A DNA stretch of 7,312 nucleotides from Planctomycetaceae bacterium (GCA_031257725.1 JAIROD010000854.1:1-7312), one strand, 5' to 3'; shown: positions 1 to 7,182, counted from the first letter of the stretch. The notes: generated from the letters alone by a model not told the origin. Numbers and translations: made by a program.

Positions 1-75
1 TCCCTACGGGACGCAGATCATTTTGTTATACTGTTTTCTACCAATATGTCGTCCCTAACGGGACGAAAATTGGTA
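1..75 (+). repeat. Left pair of REP-like palindromic repeats
   Basis: There are two tandem copies of a short palindromic element. The first is cut by the window edge (1-13: TCCC, loop TAC, GGGACG). The second is complete: CGTCCC at 50-55, loop TAAC, GGGACG at 60-65. It is preceded by the tail TTTTCTACCAATATGT (34-49), and the outer arms TACCAAT (39-45) and ATTGGTA (69-75) also pair, giving a longer hairpin. The gap between the two palindromes is 36 nt. The same family occurs in reverse orientation at 7099-7182. The form resembles REP elements mobilised by RAYT (Y1 tyrosine) transposases. That link is inference, since no such transposase lies in the window. Confidence 0.8.
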
Positions 76-124
76 TTATTCTCCAATCACTGATGCCCCC
101 CAAATTCCGAAATAATCAGAAAAA

Positions 125-436
125 TTGGAATTAGCGGTATCCTTTATATTACGTTATGAAAATAACAACAATCCCAATCTATCAAGTCGGAAATCAATAG
201 ATAATTTTTTTAATCACGCTGTTGAGTACATAAATAATAAACAATGCAAAGTCATAAAACAACGGACTTGTGAAATAATGAAACATGGTATCAAAGTGAA
301 AAACGCATTACATCTTGCATGTGCAATTGAAACGCAGAGCGATTATTTTGTGACAACAGATAGTGATTTCCAGAAATATCATACTGTTGATATTGTTATT
401 TGTAATCCTGTTCGTTTTTTAAAATTTTTGGAGTAA
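125..436 (+). pseudogene. PIN-domain ribonuclease (VapC-like toxin), 5'-truncated
   Basis: This is the C-terminal two thirds of a PIN-domain protein, a family of Mg-dependent ribonucleases that often act as toxins. The ORF is open from 116, just after a TAA at 113-115. TTG 125 is only the first possible start, and 103 residues are left where the family usually has about 140-160. Visible family features are an ILRYE-N..NP segment with the acidic residue E12, the block ALHLACAIE (61-69), DYFVTTD (73-79) and a C-terminal NPVRFLKFLE. The N-terminal strand that carries the first catalytic Asp is absent, and none of the three upstream frames encodes it. The Asp usually found before ALH is Asn here (N60, codon AAC at 302-304). 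Two of the acidic metal ligands are therefore missing, and the protein is very unlikely to be active. The coding DNA ends 3 bp before the next gene, as in a toxin-antitoxin operon. PIN identity is fairly sure; an alternative is a short expressed fragment with a regulatory role. Confidence 0.75.
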
Positions 437-439
437 AAA

Positions 440-655
440 ATGCGTAATACTGAAATAATTATGAAAAAGGGTATCGAATGCCTTTTAAATAATCTTGGCG
501 TTATTGATACGGAAATATTTATTTCCAACATACTGAAAGAACGTTTCGATTATACCGAATGGCAAAAGGAGTATTTTAAAGATGTTCGGTTAGATGATTT
601 TCTGGAGAAAGCCGCACAGTACGATAAAGAACATCCTTTTATAAAAAAAACATAA
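440..655 (+). CDS. Small conserved protein, probable antitoxin or partner of the PIN protein
   Basis: This encodes a 71-residue soluble protein with no signal peptide or membrane segment. GGAG at 430-433 lies 6 nt before ATG 440 and overlaps the end of the PIN frame, which fits translational coupling; ATG 461 is a weaker alternative start. The layout is a helical N-terminus (residues 1-14), an LGVIDTEIFISNI segment (19-31), an FDYTEWQKEYF motif (36-46) and an acidic C-terminal helix. I recall similar small proteins with an LG-x-V-...-RF/FI...-FDYT pattern next to PIN-domain genes in other bacteria, so a partner or antitoxin role is the best guess. It has no recognisable DNA-binding fold. Unlike its neighbour, it appears complete and undamaged. 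It could equally be an orphan hypothetical protein kept after the toxin decayed. Confidence 0.65.
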   Translation: MRNTEIIMKKGIECLLNNLGVIDTEIFISNILKERFDYTEWQKEYFKDVRLDDFLEKAAQYDKEHPFIKKT

Positions 656-801
656 TAATTCAACCGCTATTTTCGTTTTTTTTGAGAGAACGAAACAGAT
701 GAAAATACAAATTATGGGAATTTTTTAATTTTGCTTCAATTATTTTCGCGTGTTTCGTTTTCTTAAAAATGTAACAACCACTTCCAGCCTCCTTTATAAT
801 T

Positions 802-3800
802 ATGCAACGATTTTTAATTTTTTTATTTTGTTTCGGTGTTTGTTTTTCAATAACTTTTTCAATAACATTGACAACCGTGTCGGCAATCGAACTCGGTGAT
901 GCGGCAATGTTTGCGGTTCGGTTTGACAAGAACACCGGTAATTTAACGGAAATTCTGTATCGCGGTGAAATCGTTACGATTTCAGGCGGCAGTGATCAAC
1001 GGTTCGATATTTTACAGGATTCCGATTGGATTTTCAGTAAAAGCAAACTTGAACTTGTCGGAATCGACAAAAAATCGCCTTCAACTGTTACTGTAATACA
1101 AAAAACCGGTGATTGGACGGTGGCGTTTCATTATTCTGTTGACGTTCCGGCGGCAACACTGAAACGGAATCTCGAATTAACGTACAATGGAAAAGAACCG
1201 GCAAAAATCAAATCTTTTTGGACATCATTGCCGATTTTTCCGTTCAAAAATGATGCGGAATTTTTTATTCCGGGTCAATATCCGCCGAAAAAATACACGC
1301 CGGATAATTTCGCTGAAAATACACGGCAAGGAAGTTGGAAAAATTCCGCCCCGCTCGTACTTCAACTCGATAAAACTAAAAGTTTGATTTTACTTTCCGA
1401 CAATTTAGTTGATTACGCTGACCATCCGAATAGCGTTATTGAGCGGCGTAACGGCGGTGTTCAATTTAAGCAATCATTTGATATTAAAGGACATATTCAA
1501 TCCGGTTCCGTACAAAAATTGGGCGATGCTTATGTTCAAATCGTTGATGGCAACAGCGAAACGGCGTTACTCAAAATTCACAATCTGAGACGGAAATTGG
1601 AACATGTTCCGCCCCAAGATCGACCGCAATGGTTTGAATCCGCAATTCTGTACTCTTTTCACCCAGGTGGAACAATCGGCAGTCAATGCCGTGATCTTGG
1701 CGGTTTCAAAAATTCAATGCCGCTGCTTGAACAAATTAAACGAATCGGTTGTAACGCTATTTGGCTGATGCCGCTTGAGGATAAATCTATTTATTGGCCT
1801 CGTAATTATTATCAATTTCAGGACGGTCTCGGTTCTTCACCTGAAAACGCGGCGGCAGAATATAAAGCGTTGGTCGATAAAGCGCACGAACTCGGTTTAC
1901 ACGTGTTACAAGATTCTGTCCCGCACGGCGGCGGCAATCCGAATGAACGTTCACAAAAACATCCCGAATGGCTTGTTCAGGAAGAAGACGGCTCAACGCT
2001 TTCCTATTGGGGCTTCGATTTCAATTATCCGTCGTGGATTGATTATATGGGCGAAGTTGCACGATATTATGTTAAAGAATATGGAATTGACGGTTATCGG
2101 GTTGATGCTTGCAGCGGAAGTAAAATACCAAATTGGAACAAAAATATTCCCTATTCCAGAGCATCTCATTCGCAATCGCAAGGCGGATTGAATATGTTGC
2201 GAAAAATCCGTCAATCAGTCAAGGAATTACAACCGGACGGCGGAATTCTTGCTGAAGTCAACACCGGAATTTGGGGTACGGTAAGCGACGCAACTTATGA
2301 TTTCGATTTGTGTTACCATGTCCTTCACGATGCACGAAAACTCCCAGCCGATGAATTTGTAACACGTTTACGCCGTTGGCTTCACGAACAACAATATTCG
2401 GAAATCCCTGACATGTTACGGTTACGGCATGTTGAATCGCATGATTCGCTTCGCGCTCAACTTTGGTACGGTACGGAACCACATCGGCAATTGGTTGCGC
2501 TAACCGCGTTCATTCACGGAATTCCGCTCATTTATCACGAACAGGAAATCGGTAATTTTAATTCGTTTCAACAAATTTTTGAAATTCGAAAAGTGTTACC
2601 TGAATTAAACGGCGGCGATGCGGATTATCTTGCAGTTGACGCTCCGCCGTGTGTTTTTGCCGTGTTGCGAACCAAAGGAGACGACGCAAGTATTGCTGTT
2701 ATCAATTTTAACGATACGAAAACATTTGACACTCCATTACGGTTGTCATGGGATAAATTGCCTGAAAATTTACGTGCGAAAAATCAACTTGAATATTTCA
2801 ATGTCTATGATTGTGAAGCAAAAATCAAAACAATTGATAAAAAAGACGGAGAAATTCAAATTCCGTACAAAATTGATTTTTCAGTTGGACAGAATATACA
2901 GATTTTCGTTCTTCGTCAACAGGCGGAAGCAACAAAAAAAATTATTACTAAAACATGGGATATTATAGAAAAATATGACCCCAAGCCATTTTTGTACAGT
3001 CAATCTCCGCATCCGGTTGCTTCGCCGTCCATAGAGAAAATGGAAAACGGGCAACTTAAAATGACCGTATTTCATTGTGTTGCCTATATTGATTCTGAAA
3101 CAGGTTTGTTGACCAAATTTGAAAAAAGCGGAAAGCCGTGGTTTGGTTCTGCCGAGTTGCTCCTTCCCGCCGGAATGATGGAAAAAGCGGAGAAGGCAAA
3201 TATTGTACAAGAAAAAAATACACTGCTTGTCCGCCGTCAGTTCGGTACGGCAACTCTTGAAATGCACTATTGGCGGAAAGGTGATTCTATTCTCTTTGAT
3301 AGCCGCTGGACCGGTGATGTTCCTAAAAATGCGGCGATATTGATTCCGATTATTAACGCAACACATTGGTCGGTTATTTCATCGGAAGGCGGATTAGGTG
3401 AACTTTACCAACCAAGACATTCTGTAACAGATGGAATTTTCGGTTCGATTTATTGGAGACCGCAAGGAACCAATGTTATTTTCGATTCGCTTTTAACACC
3501 GATTGAATTACCTTTGCCCGATACATTTTTACGCGGTGCTACGTTTTTTTCCAATAATCAGATTCCGATTCTGTTAGGTTTTCCCAAAGCCGCACCAACA
3601 CGATTTCGTTTACTTGATCGGATATGTAATAAAAAAGAATTATCATTACTTTTTTCGTGGACGGATGAATCTGTTCCGAATTTGAAAAAAACAGCGGAAT
3701 TATCACTCGAATGGGGAATGCAGAGGCCTCCGGTAAAACGAGAACTTCCGAAACTGCGTCCGACGATTGGCGGTTGGATTTATGAAAACGATTATTACAA

Positions 3801-5097
3801 ATTGCGGTTGACACGAAGCGGAGCAATAATGTCGCTTGATAAAAAATCCGATACAAAAAATAATCAACAAATTATTTATCGAAGCGATATTTATACGGAT
3901 TATGGTTATGGACAAAAGAAAATGCGTTACGGCGCAGAAAACGATGTCGAAGCGGGTTGCCGGATTGTTCAGGATGAGGACGGAAAAACGTTACGTTTAC
4001 GATTCGAAGGGCAATTGCGAGGGCGGGGGCGTTTCGAATTGATGAAACAGCCGGTTGAATATTTTACAGAATACGCTTTTAATGAAAGTCCGGCGTTTGC
4101 CATGTCTTGCGGTGTCAAAACACATCGGGTTGCAACAGATTCCAAAGCGTTTTTGTCGTTGCTCCTGCCAATGCCTCAAGTCGAACAGTTCGCGTATTTT
4201 AGCCAAAATAACGACGAAAACCCGATTGCGGAAGGTTCAAACATCAATGCTCAAGGACGGAGTTTTCAGTCCAAAAATTTACAAAGTGATAAACAGAACA
4301 ATAAATTGCCGGAACGTGTTGTTTTGAAAGATGCGGATAAAACGTTACTAGAATTAACCGGTTTACGCGGCGAAGCGTCCAATCTTTTTCTTGACCGTAA
4401 AAACTTTTTTATAACATTTGACGACGGCGATACTGATTCACTTCCGAATCGTTGGCGGTCGTTTGCGGCAACAATGACAGTTGCCAATGATGAAACAGTT
4501 AATAAAACGACAATTAGTGATGCGCCGTCAATCATCCGCTCCTCTGAATCTGAAACCGATACAATAACTGATACTGAACGGAACTCATTGATTACCGACG
4601 GAGGTTTTGAAACGTTTAACGGCAATGGTGATTTAATTTCACTTCGTACCGGCAATATGGTTATCGAAGGTAAACGTAACGATTCCGCATGGCAAATGCC
4701 GGAACATGGAACGATTGACCATAACAATATTCATAACGGTAATGCGGCTGCTTGTGTTGTCGGTGAAACGGGACAATATCGGTTGTTTACACAAGATATT
4801 TTTGTACAAAATATTCCGGTTGGTTCAAAATTAAAACTTTCCGCATGGGTGAAAGGCAATCATTTAATTAAAGGAACAGAATCATGGCATGTTGGTTGTG
4901 TCCGTTTTGCAGCGGTTGTTGACGGTAAAACGCAATATATTTCCGCACCGAATTTACTTGGAACATTCGACTGGCGGCAGGAAAGTGTTGAGTTTACTAT
5001 ACCGGAAAAATTACAAAAATTAACAGTTCAAGTTGGTTCCAACGGTGCTGCCGGAACCATCCTGATCGACGATGTAGAGGTTTCCGTTAAGCAATAA
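802..5097 (+). CDS. Secreted multidomain GH13 (alpha-amylase superfamily) glycoside hydrolase
   Basis: This encodes a 1431-residue exported enzyme predicted to cleave or rearrange alpha-glucosidic bonds in starch- or glycogen-like glucans. A signal peptide (1-28) ends in VSA. Residues 30-265 form a beta-rich N-terminal domain, 275-600 the GH13 barrel and about 605-706 the GH13 C-domain. Two more beta-rich modules follow (about 740-975 and 988-1230), then a Ser/Thr/Asp/Glu-rich linker (1238-1262) and a C-terminal jelly-roll resembling CBM4/9-type carbohydrate-binding domains (1263-1431). The catalytic motifs are region I DSVPH (371-375), region II GYRVDA with nucleophile D435, region III ILAE with acid/base E485, and region IV ESHD with D548. 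Region I is one residue shorter than the usual DxVxNH. No Shine-Dalgarno precedes ATG 802. An in-frame TAA at 772-774 and the signal peptide fix this start, because the next Met (M36) would remove the export signal. Substrate and GH13 subfamily cannot be read from the sequence. At three times the length of a simple amylase, it is unusually large. Confidence 0.93.
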   Translation: MQRFLIFLFCFGVCFSITFSITLTTVSAIELGDAAMFAVRFDKNTGNLTEILYRGEIVTISGGSDQRFDILQDSDWIFSKSKLELVGIDKKSPSTVTVIQKTGDWTVAFHYSVDVPAATLKRNLELTYNGKEPAKIKSFWTSLPIFPFKNDAEFFIPGQYPPKKYTPDNFAENTRQGSWKNSAPLVLQLDKTKSLILLSDNLVDYADHPNSVIERRNGGVQFKQSFDIKGHIQSGSVQKLGDAYVQIVDGNSETALLKIHNLRRKLEHVPPQDRPQWFESAILYSFHPGGTIGSQCRDLGGFKNSMPLLEQIKRIGCNAIWLMPLEDKSIYWPRNYYQFQDGLGSSPENAAAEYKALVDKAHELGLHVLQDSVPHGGGNPNERSQKHPEWLVQEEDGSTLSYWGFDFNYPSWIDYMGEVARYYVKEYGIDGYRVDACSGSKIPNWNKNIPYSRASHSQSQGGLNMLRKIRQSVKELQPDGGILAEVNTGIWGTVSDATYDFDLCYHVLHDARKLPADEFVTRLRRWLHEQQYSEIPDMLRLRHVESHDSLRAQLWYGTEPHRQLVALTAFIHGIPLIYHEQEIGNFNSFQQIFEIRKVLPELNGGDADYLAVDAPPCVFAVLRTKGDDASIAVINFNDTKTFDTPLRLSWDKLPENLRAKNQLEYFNVYDCEAKIKTIDKKDGEIQIPYKIDFSVGQNIQIFVLRQQAEATKKIITKTWDIIEKYDPKPFLYSQSPHPVASPSIEKMENGQLKMTVFHCVAYIDSETGLLTKFEKSGKPWFGSAELLLPAGMMEKAEKANIVQEKNTLLVRRQFGTATLEMHYWRKGDSILFDSRWTGDVPKNAAILIPIINATHWSVISSEGGLGELYQPRHSVTDGIFGSIYWRPQGTNVIFDSLLTPIELPLPDTFLRGATFFSNNQIPILLGFPKAAPTRFRLLDRICNKKELSLLFSWTDESVPNLKKTAELSLEWGMQRPPVKRELPKLRPTIGGWIYENDYYKLRLTRSGAIMSLDKKSDTKNNQQIIYRSDIYTDYGYGQKKMRYGAENDVEAGCRIVQDEDGKTLRLRFEGQLRGRGRFELMKQPVEYFTEYAFNESPAFAMSCGVKTHRVATDSKAFLSLLLPMPQVEQFAYFSQNNDENPIAEGSNINAQGRSFQSKNLQSDKQNNKLPERVVLKDADKTLLELTGLRGEASNLFLDRKNFFITFDDGDTDSLPNRWRSFAATMTVANDETVNKTTISDAPSIIRSSESETDTITDTERNSLITDGGFETFNGNGDLISLRTGNMVIEGKRNDSAWQMPEHGTIDHNNIHNGNAAACVVGETGQYRLFTQDIFVQNIPVGSKLKLSAWVKGNHLIKGTESWHVGCVRFAAVVDGKTQYISAPNLLGTFDWRQESVEFTIPEKLQKLTVQVGSNGAAGTILIDDVEVSVKQ

Positions 5098-5120
5098 ACG
5101 TATCAAACTACGTAATTTTC

Positions 5121-5163
5121 GATACAAAATGACAACACCGGCAGTAACTGTCTGTTTTGTATC
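5121..5163 (+). terminator. Hairpin 23 bp after the GH13 stop, possible transcript end
   Basis: GATACAAAA (5121-5129) pairs perfectly with TTTTGTATC (5155-5163). Inside it, GACA (5131-5134) pairs with TGTC (5149-5152), leaving a 14-nt loop. The position just downstream of the GH13 stop suggests transcript termination or 3' end protection. No T-run follows the stem, so it is not a classical intrinsic terminator. It may instead be the first stem of the structured region that follows. Confidence 0.4.
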
Positions 5164-5193
5164 CTTTCACTTGATTGGAGTATTTTGTCGAAC

Positions 5194-5433
5194 AACGCGG
5201 GGCAAGCCCACGCCGTTAACTATTAACATTAATTAATGGGTTGAAAATAAAAGATTGAATGATGAGAGATGCCCTTGTGAAAAAACATTCCGGTTTCAGA
5301 ACGATAAGGCGGGAAGACAACTAACGCCGTTAGACGTTTTACATGAGTTATGAATGATCAAAAAAACCGGATGGAAGACGCGATAACCTGTAGGTGACGG
5401 GCAATGTTTCCCCCAAACGCCAAACGTTCCCGT
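5194..5433 (+). ncRNA. Candidate structured RNA or long porin leader, family unknown
   Basis: This gene-free stretch contains several nested helices. Helix 1 is AACG-CG-GGG (5194-5202) with CCC-CG-CGTT (5207-5217), carrying two single-base bulges and a CAAG loop. Helix 2 is a long-range pairing of TCCGGTTT (5289-5296) with AAACCGGA (5364-5371). Helix 2 encloses helix 3, CTAAC-GCC-GTTAG (5321-5333). Helix 4 is ACGGG-(C)-AATGTTT (5397-5409) with AAACGTT-CCCGT (5422-5433), 12 pairs including one G-U, with the C-rich loop CCCCCAAACGCC. The loop C-run could pair with upstream Gs. The 9-mer ACGCCGTTA occurs twice (5210-5218, 5324-5332). I see no tRNA, tmRNA, RNase P, SRP or known riboswitch signature. 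It could be a trans-acting RNA, a cis leader of the porin 220 bp downstream, or the remnant of a mobile ribozyme such as a group II intron. Strand is assumed from the neighbours. Confidence 0.35.
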
Positions 5434-5455
5434 AATAGGACATGAGTGGAAAAAA

Positions 5456-5482
5456 TTGTATAAATTGGGTAAACAGTATGAT
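5456..5482 (+). promoter_or_regulatory. Weak sigma70-like promoter candidate for the porin gene
   Basis: TTGTAT (5456-5461) and TATGAT (5477-5482) are separated by 15 bp, shorter than the usual 17. They lie in an AT-rich stretch directly after the structured region and would give a leader of about 160 nt. A TTGATA at 5485-5490 with TATTGA at 5509-5514 is an equally weak alternative. The AT-rich background makes chance matches likely. Confidence 0.2.
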
Positions 5483-5575
5483 TATTGATAAAATTTATAA
5501 GATTTTTCTATTGAATACTCGATAGCGACTAAATGTTTATTTTTCAAGACGTTGAAAGATGAACAGTCGAAGTTT

Positions 5576-5616
5576 TCGTTAATCGGCATAAATTAATTTT
5601 TTTTTCCGCTTAACGA
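5576..5616 (+). promoter_or_regulatory. Leader hairpin upstream of the porin start
   Basis: TCGTTAA (5576-5582) pairs with TTAACGA (5610-5616). After a single mismatch, CGG (5584-5586) pairs with CCG (5606-5608). The 19-nt loop contains a run of nine Ts. It ends 22 nt before the porin Shine-Dalgarno, so it could affect mRNA stability or be a protein-binding site. A terminator is unlikely, because the T-run is in the loop and not after the stem. Confidence 0.3.
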
Positions 5617-5638
5617 GTAAAAATGATGGTAATCTAAT

Positions 5639-5643
5639 AGGAG
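5639..5643 (+). promoter_or_regulatory. Ribosome binding site of the porin gene
   Basis: AGGAG lies 9 nt before ATG 5653 and supports that start. It contrasts with the large GH13 gene, which has no Shine-Dalgarno. Confidence 0.8.
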
Positions 5644-5652
5644 TAAAGTGAG

Positions 5653-7065
5653 ATGAAAAGACTTATCTTGTTGTGTGTTGTGATTATCACAACGATTATT
5701 GTGGTGCAATGTTTCTTGTCGGAGAGTAAGGCGGGTATTTTTACGGAATGCAGTCCTTGCGATGAAGCGATAAGCGATCCATGTGAGCCGATTTGTAGCG
5801 TCAAGAAATCAAATTGGTTTGTCAATGGTTATCTTGAAACGGGGTTTTGGGCGAATGAATATGGTCAAAAAAATGTGTACTCTCCGAAATTACCAGGTTA
5901 TAGTCACAATAATGTTCAATATGGAAATGGAGTGGTTAATCAGATACCATTGGCTGGAGTGCCGACAATACCCAATCCGCTTCAAAATGTCAAAAACACC
6001 GGTGTACAGTTAAACCAATTGTATATTTCATTGGGTAAATCAGTTGATGGACGCAATGGTTGGGATTTGGGCGGAACGGTTGATTTTGTATTTGGAACAG
6101 ATGCATTTGTGGTTCAGACTTTTGGTTTGGAACAAAGTACCGGTCATGGTCCTGATTCGTGGGGAACCGGCGATTATTATGCGGCTTTTGCGCAAGCCTA
6201 TTTTGAAGCAGCGTACAAAAAATGGAATATTAAAGCCGGTAAATTTTATACTCCATTTGGTTCGCAATCCTTCAAGTCAACAGAGAGTTTTTTCTATTCC
6301 TTTGCGGACACAGACATTTTTGTTCCGACAACCGCCGGCGGCGCGTATGCAACTTATACTGTTAATAGTCATTGGTCGGTGTACGGCGGTTGGATTCAAC
6401 CGGATATGATTGGCGAAAGCAGTGAAGTGAATGCTTTTTTGGGTGGAATAATCTGGCAACTGACAAAAAAATTGAATTTTCATTATGCTGTTGCGCTTGG
6501 TAAAGACCAAAGAGCCGTTCCCAATAGTCTGAACGTAAACGATATTAACTTTTTTGCTCAATCGTTGGTAGCAACTTATCAAATTAACAAAAAATGGAAG
6601 TATATTTTTGATTGGTCGTTATATAATGACAAAAACACATACCATGATTACGACCCAACTAACAATGGAGACGTATTGGATCGGAACATGCTTTACGGTA
6701 TCAACAATGAGTTAATTTATCGGTTTAATACAAAGTGGGCGTTTGGGGTTCGTGCCGGTTGGGGACACATGGGGCGGAGTTATTATGATACGGATCCGGT
6801 ACCTCCCTACAACGGATTTTTTTATCAAGTTGGAGGCGGTAACAAATATACATTCTCAATTGCCGCAAATTGGACTCCGACAAAATGGTTGACGGTCAAA
6901 CCGGAACTGCGTTACGACAAGTATGAAAAAGGTTATAAGGATGGAAGTGAGTATCCGGGGGATCAGTTGCCCTGGGGACCTGCGGTATTTCCAATTAACG
7001 CTTTTGATCGTCAGTCAAAAGATGATCAACTTTCAGGAGGAATTTCGACTATTGTAAAATACTAG
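5653..7065 (+). CDS. Outer-membrane beta-barrel porin, BBP2/OmpL-like family
   Basis: This encodes a 470-residue outer-membrane protein, expected to form a channel for small solutes. A signal peptide with KR and a long hydrophobic core (about 4-22) ends near SKA (25-27). A short cysteine cluster follows (C33, C36, C44, C48; CSPC then CEPIC), a feature I associate with planctomycete porins. From about residue 54 the protein consists of alternating hydrophobic and polar strands rich in Gly, Tyr and Trp. The segment IKAGKFYTPFGSQSF (193-207), followed by SFFYSFA (212-218), matches the family core of the type GKFyTPiG...yS. The C-terminus ends in IVKY, an aromatic last residue typical of barrels recognised by the BAM machinery. 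The length fits the family. The gene stands alone: the spacer before it is 555 bp, and repeats follow it. The transported substrate is unknown; glucan oligosaccharides are conceivable only because of the GH13 neighbour. Confidence 0.85.
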   Translation: MKRLILLCVVIITTIIVVQCFLSESKAGIFTECSPCDEAISDPCEPICSVKKSNWFVNGYLETGFWANEYGQKNVYSPKLPGYSHNNVQYGNGVVNQIPLAGVPTIPNPLQNVKNTGVQLNQLYISLGKSVDGRNGWDLGGTVDFVFGTDAFVVQTFGLEQSTGHGPDSWGTGDYYAAFAQAYFEAAYKKWNIKAGKFYTPFGSQSFKSTESFFYSFADTDIFVPTTAGGAYATYTVNSHWSVYGGWIQPDMIGESSEVNAFLGGIIWQLTKKLNFHYAVALGKDQRAVPNSLNVNDINFFAQSLVATYQINKKWKYIFDWSLYNDKNTYHDYDPTNNGDVLDRNMLYGINNELIYRFNTKWAFGVRAGWGHMGRSYYDTDPVPPYNGFFYQVGGGNKYTFSIAANWTPTKWLTVKPELRYDKYEKGYKDGSEYPGDQLPWGPAVFPINAFDRQSKDDQLSGGISTIVKY

Positions 7066-7098
7066 TAACTATTCAGTCGCGGTAAATGTTCCTTTTTC

Positions 7099-7182
7099 TG
7101 TCCCGTTAGGGACAACATATTGGTAGAAAACGATGTTGATGAAAAACGCTCGTCCCGTTAGGGACGAAATATTGGTAGAAAA
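7099..7182 (-). repeat. Right pair of REP-like palindromic repeats, inverted relative to the left pair
   Basis: There are two copies. In copy one, TGTCCC, loop GTTA, GGGACA (7099-7114) is followed by ACATATTGGTAGAAAA (7115-7130). In copy two, CGTCCC, loop GTTA, GGGACG (7151-7166) is followed by AAATATTGGTAGAAAAA. Read on the minus strand, they match the left-edge elements, including the TTTTCTACCAATAT tail and the 36-nt distance between palindromes. The first hairpin lies 34 bp after the porin stop and may also help end or protect that transcript. Confidence 0.85.

Noticed and set aside
1..65. The tandem palindromes as a CRISPR array
   Set aside because: Only two copies exist on each side, the variable part is about 19 nt, the first copy has a different loop, and no cas genes are present. 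REP-like elements fit better.
671..695. TTTCGTT / AACGAAA inverted repeat as a terminator for the PIN module
   Set aside because: The stem has only 7 AT-rich pairs and the T-run is in the loop, so it is too weak to call in this AT-rich gap.
660..935. Minus-strand 91-codon frame with an AGGAGG-like sequence inside
   Set aside because: It overlaps the signal-peptide region of the well-supported GH13 gene. Its composition is low-complexity and Lys/Asn-rich, and the GGAGG does not precede an extended start: the nearby GTG frame ends after 13 codons.
2881..3366. Minus-strand 161-codon frame inside the GH13 gene, and similar overlapping frames
   Set aside because: These are shadows of the 1431-codon gene: no family resemblance, and catalytic motifs and domains are continuous in the + frame.
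5263..5325. Short frame with VKKHSGF, resembling a type IV prepilin or DUF1559 leader
   Set aside because: The match is six or seven residues, is not followed by the hydrophobic TLIELLVV helix, and stops after 20 codons. Chance is the simpler explanation.
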